64,000 nucleotides of DNA from Marinobacter sp. THAF197a. GTDB taxonomy: Bacteria; Pseudomonadota; Gammaproteobacteria; Pseudomonadales; Oleiphilaceae. A program made the position numbers and the translations under genes. Under the pieces are notes generated by a model that worked only from the letters and a program-made list of their open reading frames with translations, made no database searches and was not told the DNA's origin. Location: contig NZ_CP045324.1 of the NCBI RefSeq assembly GCF_009363275.1, positions 2,046,001 to 2,110,000 on the forward strand, written 5' to 3'. This document shows, one piece after another, positions 1-8,053 of the stretch; the first letter of the stretch is position 1, and every line of letters begins with the position of its first letter.

Positions 1-125
1 TTGAAATCGCCCCGCGCCTGTCCACCCTGAAGGTCGAAGCCCCGGCAGCACGCCAGGCTGGTATCAAGGTGGCTGACGTAGCTGAGCTGGTGGACAAACT
101 GAAGAACGAAGCGAAGGTGATCTAA
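1..125 (+). CDS. etfB: Electron transfer flavoprotein beta subunit, 3' end only
   Basis: The reading frame enters from outside the window and stops at the TAA at 123-125, directly before the etfA ATG. About 40 C-terminal residues are visible, ending in a helix-rich tail (AELVDKLKNEAKVI) typical of EtfB. EtfB binds AMP and, with EtfA, forms the soluble FAD heterodimer that passes electrons from acyl-CoA and other dehydrogenases to ETF:quinone oxidoreductase. The assignment rests mainly on the abutting etfA gene and the tail sequence, because the AMP-binding part lies outside the window. Confidence 0.85.
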   Translation, partial: EIAPRLSTLKVEAPAARQAGIKVADVAELVDKLKNEAKVI

Positions 126-1067
126 ATGAGCATCCTGGTAATTGCTGAACACGACAACAGCAGCCTCAAGCAGGCTACCCTGAATGTTGTAGCGGCTGCC
201 AAGGCCATCGGTGGTGACATCGACGTGCTGGTTGCCGGTGAGAACGTAGGCGCCGTCGCTGAAGCCGCTGCCAAGGCAGAAGGCGTGAACAAGGTACTGG
301 TTGCCGACAACGCTGCCTACGGTCATTTCCTGGCCGAAAACCTGGGCGAGCTGGTTGCCGAAGTAGGTAAAGGCTACAGCCACATCCTGGCTGCTGCCGG
401 TACTACCGGTAAAGACTTCATGCCGCGCGTTGCTGCGCTGCTGGACGTGGCCCAGGTGTCTGACATCGTGCGCGTTGAATCCGAGGACACCTTTGTTCGT
501 CCGATCTACGCGGGTAACGCCATCGCCACCGTTAAGGCGAGCGACGCCATCAAGGTTATCACGGTACGCCCGACCGGTTTCGACCCGGTAGCTGCCGAAG
601 GTGGTTCCGCCTCCGTTGAGCAGCTGGACGTTGTAAAAGACGCAGGCCTGTCTTCCTTCGTTGGTGAAGAGAAAGCCCAGTCTGACCGTCCGGATCTGGC
701 TTCTGCCGGTATCGTTATCTCCGGTGGCCGCGGCATGCAGAACGGCGACAACTTCAAGATGCTGGAGCAGGTTGCTGACCTGATGGGCGCTGCCGTTGGT
801 GCATCCCGCGCCGCGGTTGACGCAGGTTTCGTACCCAACGACATGCAGGTTGGCCAGACCGGCAAGATCGTTGCGCCGCAGCTGTACATCGCAGTCGGCA
901 TCTCCGGTGCCATCCAGCACCTGGCCGGTATGTCTGATTCCAAGGTGATCGTTGCGATCAACAAGGATGAAGAAGCGCCGATCTTCCAGGTTGCTGATTA
1001 CGGCCTGGTTGCGGATCTGTTTGAAGCCGTACCGCAGTTGGAAGAAGAACTGAAGAAAGTCCTGTAA
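126..1067 (+). CDS. etfA: Electron transfer flavoprotein alpha subunit
   Basis: This 313-residue protein has the usual EtfA length. The N-terminal Rossmann-like half (about 1-185) begins MSILVIAEHDN. The C-terminal FAD domain shows the family signature: GGRGM near 198, SRAAVDAG, VGQTGK, and VAPQLYIAVGISGAIQHLAGM near 255-280. It carries the redox-active FAD and, with EtfB, shuttles electrons from dehydrogenases to the membrane quinone pool. The ATG follows the etfB stop with no gap, so the two are translated as one unit. A strong hairpin terminator follows 18 bases after the stop. Confidence 0.97.
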   Translation: MSILVIAEHDNSSLKQATLNVVAAAKAIGGDIDVLVAGENVGAVAEAAAKAEGVNKVLVADNAAYGHFLAENLGELVAEVGKGYSHILAAAGTTGKDFMPRVAALLDVAQVSDIVRVESEDTFVRPIYAGNAIATVKASDAIKVITVRPTGFDPVAAEGGSASVEQLDVVKDAGLSSFVGEEKAQSDRPDLASAGIVISGGRGMQNGDNFKMLEQVADLMGAAVGASRAAVDAGFVPNDMQVGQTGKIVAPQLYIAVGISGAIQHLAGMSDSKVIVAINKDEEAPIFQVADYGLVADLFEAVPQLEEELKKVL

Positions 1068-1084
1068 CTTTCTGATAGTTTGAT

Positions 1085-1113
1085 TAAAAAAGGCGCCTCA
1101 GGGCGCCTTTTTT
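1085..1113. terminator. Bidirectional intrinsic terminator after etfA
   Basis: The arms GGCGCC(T) and (G)GGCGCC enclose a short TCA loop and are flanked by A6 on the left and T6 on the right, so the structure works in both directions. It ends the etfBA transcript. Its left side also forms the last codons and the stop region of the converging gene that ends at 1098. Confidence 0.85.
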
Positions 1114-1553
1114 GGTTTCGAAGCAATGCGCTTTTCCGCTTTGCTGATAATCAGCGTGTCTGCCAGGATGTGCAGGGCACGATTGGTGGTTCTCACCGCC
1201 TGATAAACCTGCTCACTTTTCTGGTGATGAGTTTGCCGGGCCTTACGGGTGCTGTCTTTGAACTCTTCATCCTTAGAGAACATGTCGATCAGACCGAAGG
1301 TGGTGTTGGCTATCGCCTTATGCACCTTCTCAACCGCAGAAGCGCCGCCTGAGACGGTATCTTCGAGAAGTCGGGCCCGGTTGCGCACTTCCGCCAGGTC
1401 CATCCTGCTCTTCTGGATGGCGCTACGGGCCGCAATTCGATGGGCATTGAGAATCAGTAACCGTTTTCGGGTTTGGTTCGACAGACGGAACCCTGAAAAA
1501 AGAAGCGTTGCAGTGCCGGCGAGGCAAATGATGATCAGAACCTGAGAGACCAT
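1098..1553 (-). CDS. Conserved hypothetical membrane-anchored protein
   Basis: This 151-residue protein has one N-terminal membrane segment (about residues 3-22, LIIICLAGTATLLFSGF). A long charged, mostly helical cytoplasmic region follows, with many Arg, Lys, Glu and Ala residues and likely coiled-coil character. No catalytic motif or known family is recognised. The ATG follows a GAGGAG ribosome-binding site that overlaps the stop of the upstream gene (11 bases between them), so the two small membrane proteins probably form an operon. The last codons run into the bidirectional terminator. Confidence 0.7.
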   Translation of the reverse strand: MVSQVLIIICLAGTATLLFSGFRLSNQTRKRLLILNAHRIAARSAIQKSRMDLAEVRNRARLLEDTVSGGASAVEKVHKAIANTTFGLIDMFSKDEEFKDSTRKARQTHHQKSEQVYQAVRTTNRALHILADTLIISKAEKRIASKPKKAP

Positions 1554-1564
1554 AGCCGTGCTCC

Positions 1565-1918
1565 TCAGCGATACTCAATGTGCATTTCAACGTCAATATC
1601 CCGCTCAAACAGCTCGCTTTCCAGTTCTTTCATGACTTCCTGATAGACCATTTTTCGGGTCATAACCGGCAGTTTGTCTGCCAGAGCCCGGCCGGTTCGG
1701 GATTCGCGCTTTGCCAGGGCAATCGGATCCAGCACCCTCAACGTAAGCACCAGTTCCGGTTCGCGATGGATATCACTGATATCCTCGTTTTCCAGCATGT
1801 TATTGATCATTTTGCGCTGTTCAAGCAGTTGCCAAAGCAGTAAACCGCTGATGGCCAGCAATATCAGGCTTGTGATGGTCAAAAAGATGATCAAGGGATG
1901 CCTCCACACTTGTGTCAT
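1565..1918 (-). CDS. Conserved hypothetical protein with N-terminal membrane anchor
   Basis: This 117-residue protein has one strong N-terminal transmembrane helix (about residues 8-31). A hydrophilic, acidic periplasmic or cytoplasmic region of about 80 residues with mixed strand and helix character follows (LVLTLRVLDPIALAKRES). I do not recognise the family. It precedes the membrane-anchored gene at 1098-1553 by 11 bases and is probably co-transcribed with it. Both are single-pass proteins, so a joint envelope role is possible but unproven. Confidence 0.65.
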   Translation of the reverse strand: MTQVWRHPLIIFLTITSLILLAISGLLLWQLLEQRKMINNMLENEDISDIHREPELVLTLRVLDPIALAKRESRTGRALADKLPVMTRKMVYQEVMKELESELFERDIDVEMHIEYR

Positions 1919-2052
1919 TATGCGCCACAGTGTGCAACAAGCTGTATGACAAACGATTGGCCGGCCGGACGCCTGTCATGGTGTATCCGGGAAAGTCGTG
2001 CCGGTTTTAAACCTGTTACCATCAATTCAATGAAACTTGAAAGGAATCCATT

Positions 2053-2466
2053 ATGGTCTGGATAAAGGCGTTTGTTGCGGGCTTTCTGGCAACACTGATT
2101 TTCCATCAGGGGCTATTTGCCGTGTTTTACCTGGCGGGTGTCGTACCCGCTGCGCCATTTAACCTTACTCCCGTACCGCCATTGGGGGTACCATCGGTGA
2201 TCTCACTGGCATTCTTTGGCGGGTTATGGGGTTTCGCGATATGGGCCATCGCCGGCCGCCTGAAAGGAGCGTTGTACTGGCTCGGCCATGTGATACTGGG
2301 TGCCGTCGGCCCAACCGCCGTCGCGATGCTGGTTGTCTTTCCGATGAAGGGTTTGGCAGTATCAGCCCAGACTTGGGTAGGTGGTCTCATTCTTAACGGC
2401 TTCTGGGGGCTGGGAGTGGCCGTATTTATGGTGCTGATGGCAGCAAAAGTGTCTCGCCAATCCTGA
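2053..2466 (+). CDS. Small integral membrane protein
   Basis: This 137-residue protein is strongly hydrophobic, with about four transmembrane helices (near 4-28, 47-68, 75-95 and 108-130). The ATG is preceded by AAGGA at a good distance (GAAAGGAATCCATT). No charged active-site cluster or known family motif is apparent. It resembles the small uncharacterised membrane proteins common in Marinobacter-type genomes. It lies 43 bases upstream of the saccharopine-dehydrogenase-like gene on the same strand and may share its transcript. Confidence 0.7.
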   Translation: MVWIKAFVAGFLATLIFHQGLFAVFYLAGVVPAAPFNLTPVPPLGVPSVISLAFFGGLWGFAIWAIAGRLKGALYWLGHVILGAVGPTAVAMLVVFPMKGLAVSAQTWVGGLILNGFWGLGVAVFMVLMAAKVSRQS

Positions 2467-2509
2467 TCGATCAGAGATATTCGTACACGCAAACCAAAAA
2501 GGACATGTA

Positions 2510-3751
2510 ATGACGAATTCCAAGCAGGCAGACTATGATCTGGTGGTATTTGGTGCCACCAGCTTTGTGGGCCAGATTCTGACCCGATACCTGGTAGAGA
2601 ACTATGGCGCGTCCGGCAAGGTGAAGTGGGCGATCGCTGGCCGTTCAGAGGGCAAGCTGAATGCCCTCAAAGCCGAACTGGGTGCTCAGGCTGCGGACTT
2701 GCCGGTTCTGGTGGCAGACGCGGCCGACGATGCCGCACTGGCGGGCATGTGCCGACAGAGCCGCGTGGTGATCTCCACCGTTGGCCCATACGCGTTGTAT
2801 GGCGAACCGCTGATCAAGGCCTGCGTGGACACTGGCACCGATTATTGCGACCTGACCGGCGAGGTGCAGTGGATTCGTCGGATGGTCGAGGGCTATGAAG
2901 CCCAGGCCAGGAAAACCGGTGCTCGCATTGTCCATTGCTGCGGTTTCGACTCAATCCCGTCTGATATGGGCGTCTGGTTCCTGCAGCAGCAGGCTGAGAA
3001 AGCCTTCGGCAAAACCTGCCAGGATGTGCGCATGCGGGTGAAGGTCGCCAAGGGCGGTTTGTCAGGCGGCACCGTGGCATCCATGATTAACGTGGCCAAA
3101 GAAGCCGGCGCCGATCCGAAACTGCGTAAGGAGCTGGCCAATCCCTTCTCGATCTGCCCGGAGGGCCACCGCTCCAAGGTACGCCAGCCCAGCCTGAAAA
3201 CCGCAGAGTACGACAAAGACTTTGACGTGTGGCTGGCGCCGTTTGTAATGGGTGCCATCAACACCCGCGTGGTTCACCGTTCAAACGCGCTTCAGAATGC
3301 GCGTTACGGTCAGGAATTCACCTACGACGAAGCCATGATGACCGGAAAGGGCGCCAAAGGCCGCCTGACCGCTTACGGCATCACCGCCGCACTTGGCGCA
3401 TTCTTTACCGCTTCCGCCATCAAGCCAACCCGTTGGGTGGTTGAGAAGCTGGTACCCAAGCCCGGTGAGGGCCCAAGCCCGGAAGACCAGGAGAACGGCT
3501 TCTATGATCTGCGTTTTGTGGGGCGTACCACAGACGGCAAGACCATCATCACCAAAGTCACGGGCGACCGGGATCCGGGTTACGGTTCCACGGCCAAAAT
3601 GCTGGGCGAGGCAGGCCTGTGCCTGGCGTTTGATTTGTCAGACGATGACCAGGGCGGTTTCTGGACGCCGGCTTCCATGCTGGATGGCAAACTGCTGGAC
3701 CGCCTGACCAGCAAAGCTGGCCTGACTTTCGACGTGTTAGAAACCCGCTGA
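2510..3751 (+). CDS. Saccharopine dehydrogenase-like NAD(P)H-binding oxidoreductase (trans-acting enoyl reductase type)
   Basis: This 413-residue protein opens with a Rossmann NADP-binding motif, VVFGATSFVGQ (about 10-20). Conserved patches follow that match the saccharopine dehydrogenase-like / trans-acting enoyl reductase group: STVGPYALYGEPLIKAC, DLTGE and HCCGFDSIPSD. In other organisms this family includes mycobacterial lipid enoyl reductases and human SCCPDH; the substrate here cannot be read from sequence. The ATG follows AAAGGACATGTA. It is the last plus-strand gene before the converging cydC, which ends four bases downstream. Confidence 0.85.
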   Translation: MTNSKQADYDLVVFGATSFVGQILTRYLVENYGASGKVKWAIAGRSEGKLNALKAELGAQAADLPVLVADAADDAALAGMCRQSRVVISTVGPYALYGEPLIKACVDTGTDYCDLTGEVQWIRRMVEGYEAQARKTGARIVHCCGFDSIPSDMGVWFLQQQAEKAFGKTCQDVRMRVKVAKGGLSGGTVASMINVAKEAGADPKLRKELANPFSICPEGHRSKVRQPSLKTAEYDKDFDVWLAPFVMGAINTRVVHRSNALQNARYGQEFTYDEAMMTGKGAKGRLTAYGITAALGAFFTASAIKPTRWVVEKLVPKPGEGPSPEDQENGFYDLRFVGRTTDGKTIITKVTGDRDPGYGSTAKMLGEAGLCLAFDLSDDDQGGFWTPASMLDGKLLDRLTSKAGLTFDVLETR

Positions 3752-3754
3752 GGG

Positions 3755-5383
3755 TCAATTCAGATGCAGGGTATGGCCGGAGGAGGGCAATAGCGCCTCC
3801 GGTCCATGCCCCAGGCAGATAACCGCTCGATCTTCCAGCCATCGATTGATCTGGGGCGCTATCCGCCCCCTGGTGTCTGTATCCACGCCAGTAAAGGGCT
3901 CATCCAGAATCACCAGGGGTGCCGTGCTCAGCAATACCCTCGCCAGCACCAACCGCCTTGCTTCACCACCAGACAGCCGGTTACCGGCACTTCCCAGCCA
4001 GGTGGATAAACCTTCGGCTTCACGGGCAAACCTGTCTGCCAGCTCTACCAGTTCCAGAACACGCCAGAGTTCGCCATCGGTGGCCTTGGGGTTGCCCAAT
4101 AACAGGTTGGCTTTAACCGTGTCCTCGAACACCACCGTCGCCTGTGTGAGATAGGCGCAGGGCAGGGCGGCGAGCTTCCCTTGCCGGGGCGGAATCACGC
4201 CGGCGAAGGTATCCGCCAGGGTGGATTTACCGGAGCCGGAGGCGCCAATAATTCCGAGTCGTTCTCCTGCCCCAACCTTGAGGCTGAAATGGGTCAGAAC
4301 CGGTGGCAGCCCTGGGTGGCCAACCGAGAGATCCCGTGCTTCCAGTACATTGGCGGTGGCTTCTGCTGGCTGCCTGTCAAACGCTGAAGAATACTCGGTT
4401 CCCGGAGCGGGCTGCACCTCCTGGTTCAGGCGCCTGGCTGCAGACAGGGTGGCGCCCAGTTTGGCGAAGGCATCCGGCAGCATGGCATAGACTTCCAGCA
4501 GCCCCATCAGGGCGATGGGTAGCAGAACCAGCACGGGGCCGGTTACCGATCCCTGGTTAAACAGGGTAATACCAACCCACAGTGTCACCACAACCGCCAG
4601 ATTCACGAGTAACTGTGTGGCTGCCTGGTGCCATCCGGCACGGCTATCCACGCGCGCCTGGGTTCTGGACATTGCCAGCGCTTGCCTCATCAACCGGCCG
4701 GAGTGTTTGCCCGTGCGCCCGGCCGCAGTGAGCTCGGCAAAGCCTTCCAGGTGCTCAATAACATCGCCGCGGAGCTGCTCTTGCTGGTCACTTAGCTGAC
4801 CCGATAAGTATTGTGTACCGGCGAACACTCGCCAGCTCGAAAGCAAGATAGCCACCGCCAACAGTACTAGCAGTATCAGCGCCAATGAGCCCGAGAACAG
4901 CAGCCATGCTGAGAGCACCAGCAACACGCTGACGACCCCGGCCAGGGACGTGGGCGCGATCACCCGAAGGTACAGGGTATCCAGAGCATCCACGTCTGCG
5001 GTAAGCCTGGATAGCCATTGGGCGCCAGATTTCTGGCCCCGGTCACGGTGTCCGGCTTCGGCCATTCGGTTAAACAGGGCAACACGAATATCGGTTAGCA
5101 ACTGCAGTACCGTGTTGTGGTTGTACACCCGTTCCAGATAGCGAGAGACCGTGCGGGACACCGCGAAAAAACGGATGCCGCCGCCCGGAACGTACAGGTT
5201 GATGTAGGCTTGTGTGCCAGCGGCCAGCAGCAGCCCCACCAGTGCGGTCTCGGTCAGGAACCAGCCCGACAACGCCAATAACCCGATACCGGAGAGCAGG
5301 GTAGCCAGCAACAACAGGGCTCCAACCACCAGGCGGCCGCGCCGCTGAAGAATCAGGTCCAGCCAGGGCTTGAGTTCATGCAT
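3755..5383 (-). CDS. cydC: Heterodimeric ABC exporter CydDC, CydC subunit
   Basis: This 542-residue protein fuses a six-helix ABC exporter membrane domain (about 1-310) to an ATPase domain. The ATPase shows Walker A GASGSGKST, signature RLSGGEARRL and Walker B LVILDEP. CydDC exports glutathione and cysteine to the periplasm and is needed to assemble bd-type oxidases and c-type cytochromes. I chose the ATG at 5383 because GGGGAGG lies six bases upstream; an in-frame start eight codons earlier has no such site. It overlaps the end of cydD by eight bases, indicating translational coupling. It is the last gene of the cydABDC operon. Confidence 0.93.
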   Translation of the reverse strand: MHELKPWLDLILQRRGRLVVGALLLLATLLSGIGLLALSGWFLTETALVGLLLAAGTQAYINLYVPGGGIRFFAVSRTVSRYLERVYNHNTVLQLLTDIRVALFNRMAEAGHRDRGQKSGAQWLSRLTADVDALDTLYLRVIAPTSLAGVVSVLLVLSAWLLFSGSLALILLVLLAVAILLSSWRVFAGTQYLSGQLSDQQEQLRGDVIEHLEGFAELTAAGRTGKHSGRLMRQALAMSRTQARVDSRAGWHQAATQLLVNLAVVVTLWVGITLFNQGSVTGPVLVLLPIALMGLLEVYAMLPDAFAKLGATLSAARRLNQEVQPAPGTEYSSAFDRQPAEATANVLEARDLSVGHPGLPPVLTHFSLKVGAGERLGIIGASGSGKSTLADTFAGVIPPRQGKLAALPCAYLTQATVVFEDTVKANLLLGNPKATDGELWRVLELVELADRFAREAEGLSTWLGSAGNRLSGGEARRLVLARVLLSTAPLVILDEPFTGVDTDTRGRIAPQINRWLEDRAVICLGHGPEALLPSSGHTLHLN

Positions 5384-7049
5384 GGCGAACCTCCCCGTCA
5401 CTGACAATCAGCACCTGGTCCGCGAGGGTCAGCAGGGCCTGGTGATGCGTTGAGAAAACCAGCGTTTTGCCCGCTTCCGCCAGTTTGTGAAGCGCTTCCA
5501 GAACCAGAATCTCGCTGGTCGCGTCCAGCCCGGCGGTGGGTTCATCCAGCAGGATCAGGTCATAATTCGCCAGGAAAATACGTGCCAGACTCAGCCTGCG
5601 AGCCTGTCCGCCGGACAATCCCTGGCCATCTTCCCCGATCAAACTGTGAATAAGCTGGTCCCGGCTTTCAAGCACACTACCCAGGCCCACCAGGCGCAGC
5701 GCGTTCTCAATGGCAATGTCGGATGCCTCCGGACTGGTCAGGCGGAGGTTGTCTGCCCAGGATCCCTGTATCCAGAACCCGCGTTGGCCAAGCCAGCCAA
5801 ACGGGGACTGGCCGGCCGCCTGGCCGAACACACTGATGGCCCCGCTATCCGGCTGGATAAACCCCGCCATCAAGTGCAACAAAGAGGATTTGCCGCCTCC
5901 GGAGGGCCCGGTCAGCGCAACCGCCTTTCCGCGTTCAATGGTCAGGTCAAGATTAGTGAATACCGGCGTGCCGCCCTGGTAGCTGAGGGTGACGTTGTCC
6001 AGGCTAAGACCATGATCCGGCAATGATGCGGACGTATTGGATGCAGGCTCCCCGCCAACGGGGGTTGCCAGTCGAGCAAGGATTTCAGCGCCGGCACCAA
6101 GAGCGGCGGCCCGGTCGTGGTAGTGTTGCGACAGCGTGCGCAGCGGCTGGAAGAATTCCGGCGCCAGCAACAGAATCAACAAACCGGAAAAGAGTGTGAG
6201 GTCTGCGCTGGGCCCATAAGTGATGTAGCCCAGCAAACCAAAACCAATGTAGATGGCAATAACGGCAATGGCGACGGAGGCAAAAAACTCCAGTACAGCG
6301 GAAGACAGAAAGGCCACCTTGAGGGTTTTCATGGTGATCTTGCGGTATTGGTCAGACCGCTGGTGCAGGGTGCGGGAAGCATCCTCCGTCTGACGAAACA
6401 ATTGCAGGGTTGTGAGGCCTCGAACTTTGTCCAGAAACTGGCCGGACAACCGGCTGATGGTCTCGAAATGCTGCTGGTTGACCTTCTCAGCACCCATTCC
6501 CACCAGTGCCATGAAAATCGGGATCAGCGGCGCGGACAGCAGGAGAAAAATGCCCGCAAGCCAGTCCAGCCAGGACACTATAACCAGAATGGCCAGTGGC
6601 ACAATCACCGACAACGACATTTGCGGTAGGAAGCGGGCGAAATAACCATGCAATGCTTCCACATGGTCAAGCCATTCCCGGGCCAGAGTGCCGGCTGAGC
6701 TGTCGGCGAGCGCTACCGGGCCGGTATCCCGCCAGTGGCGGTGAATTTGCCGTCGGGCATCGCGCCGCACCTGTTCGCTGCAGCGCGCCGCAAATTGTGT
6801 CTGGAAACCCTGGCCCAACGTGCGAACCAGCAGTGTGGCCACCAGGGCGACGAACCAGGGTGCGAGAGTAGACGCAGTCTGGCCGTCAATGACGATTTGA
6901 TGCACCAGCCAAGCCAGCAGAGCCATCTGAACGATGGTTGCCAGCCCGACCAGCACCCCGGCCACGACCGTGGCGCGAATCCACCGCTGGTTTTTCCGGG
7001 CGAGCCCGGCAAGCCATTGGCGACTCTCAGCCTGGACCGGTTCCGCCAC
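5376..7049 (-). CDS. cydD: Heterodimeric ABC exporter CydDC, CydD subunit
   Basis: This 557-residue protein has an exporter membrane domain (about 20-320) followed by an ATPase with Walker A GPSGGGKSS, signature GLSGGQARRLS and Walker B LILLDEP. With CydC it forms the heterodimeric thiol exporter needed for bd oxidase maturation. The start is a GTG that abuts the cydB stop codon (TGA-GTG), with GAGGGG about 11 bases upstream, so translation is probably coupled to cydB. No cydX-type ORF fits between cydB and cydD, because there is no intergenic space. Confidence 0.93.
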   Translation of the reverse strand: MAEPVQAESRQWLAGLARKNQRWIRATVVAGVLVGLATIVQMALLAWLVHQIVIDGQTASTLAPWFVALVATLLVRTLGQGFQTQFAARCSEQVRRDARRQIHRHWRDTGPVALADSSAGTLAREWLDHVEALHGYFARFLPQMSLSVIVPLAILVIVSWLDWLAGIFLLLSAPLIPIFMALVGMGAEKVNQQHFETISRLSGQFLDKVRGLTTLQLFRQTEDASRTLHQRSDQYRKITMKTLKVAFLSSAVLEFFASVAIAVIAIYIGFGLLGYITYGPSADLTLFSGLLILLLAPEFFQPLRTLSQHYHDRAAALGAGAEILARLATPVGGEPASNTSASLPDHGLSLDNVTLSYQGGTPVFTNLDLTIERGKAVALTGPSGGGKSSLLHLMAGFIQPDSGAISVFGQAAGQSPFGWLGQRGFWIQGSWADNLRLTSPEASDIAIENALRLVGLGSVLESRDQLIHSLIGEDGQGLSGGQARRLSLARIFLANYDLILLDEPTAGLDATSEILVLEALHKLAEAGKTLVFSTHHQALLTLADQVLIVSDGEVRHA

Positions 7050-8051
7050 TCAGTGGTACCCCTCACCAGCACGGACCTTGCCCCGGAATACCCAGTAGGT
7101 CCAGGCGGTGTAGGTCAGCACGATGGGGATGACAAAGAGCAGCCCGAGCAGCAGGAACAGCTGCGATTCATAGGCAGAGGCGGCATCCCACAGGGTGTAC
7201 TCCGGCGGAACCACATAGGGCCAGCGGCTGACAATCAGACCCAGGTAAGTAGTGATGAACAACCCCATGGTCGCCACAAAGGGCATGCCCTCGAAGCGAT
7301 TGCGAACCGAGCGCCAGATCTGGAACGCACATAGCAGGGTCAGTGCCGGCAAAACCCAGATCATTGTGATGTGATCAAACCAGCGCTCACGGACCATGTC
7401 ATCCACGAACGGGGTCCATACGCTGATGATGGCGAAGATCACCAGCACCGCGATCAGCAGAGGTGTAGTAATACGGTATGCCCACTCCTGCAACCGGCCT
7501 TCCGTCTTCATGATCAACCAGGTGGAGCCCAGTAAGGCATAACCGGCAAGCAGGCCAAGACCGGTCAACACCGTAAAGGGTGTCAGCCAGTCAAGAGCGC
7601 CACCAGAGTAGGCACCGTTGGTAGTTTCAAAGCCCTGGATATAGGCGCCAACCACAGCACCCTGAGCAAAAGCAGCGATGGTGGAGCCGCCGGCAAAGGC
7701 CCAGTTCCAGAGATAGCGGGAGGTCCGGGCCTTAAACCGAAACTCGAAGGCTACACCCCGGAAAATCAATCCGGCAAGCATCAGAAATACGCCAATATAG
7801 AGCGCAGGCAGGATGATGGAATATACCAGCGGGAAGGCGGCTAACAAGCCGGCGCCACCAAGCACCAGCCAGGTTTCGTTGCCATCCCATACCGGAGCCA
7901 CGGTATTCATCATGGTGTCTCGGTCGGTCTCCGTTGGGGCGAAGGGGAACAGGATGCCCACACCCAGATCGAAACCATCCATCAACACATACATGATCAC
8001 GCCGAAGCCAATAATGAATGCCCAGATCAAAGACAGATTGAACAGTTCCAT
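7050..8051 (-). CDS. cydB: Cytochrome bd-type ubiquinol oxidase subunit II
   Basis: This 333-residue, eight- to nine-helix membrane protein begins with the CydB/CioB signature (IWAFIIGFGVIMYVLMDGFDLGVG). The conserved VWDGNETWLVLGG follows near residue 55. It pairs with the heme-bearing subunit I to oxidise ubiquinol and reduce O2 at the inner membrane. The length matches the shorter CioB-type subunits (E. coli CydB is about 380). It follows cydA after two bases and abuts cydD, in a tight four-gene operon. Confidence 0.95.
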   Translation of the reverse strand: MELFNLSLIWAFIIGFGVIMYVLMDGFDLGVGILFPFAPTETDRDTMMNTVAPVWDGNETWLVLGGAGLLAAFPLVYSIILPALYIGVFLMLAGLIFRGVAFEFRFKARTSRYLWNWAFAGGSTIAAFAQGAVVGAYIQGFETTNGAYSGGALDWLTPFTVLTGLGLLAGYALLGSTWLIMKTEGRLQEWAYRITTPLLIAVLVIFAIISVWTPFVDDMVRERWFDHITMIWVLPALTLLCAFQIWRSVRNRFEGMPFVATMGLFITTYLGLIVSRWPYVVPPEYTLWDAASAYESQLFLLLGLLFVIPIVLTYTAWTYWVFRGKVRAGEGYH

Positions 8052-8053
8052 GA

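Noticed and set aside
506..964. Long minus-strand ORF inside etfA
   Set aside because: It lies entirely antisense to etfA, has low-complexity Ala/Thr/Pro translation and no start site support.
5487..7334. Plus-strand ORFs antisense to cydD and cydB
   Set aside because: They overlap well-supported cyd genes, read as Gln/Arg-rich shadows and match no family.
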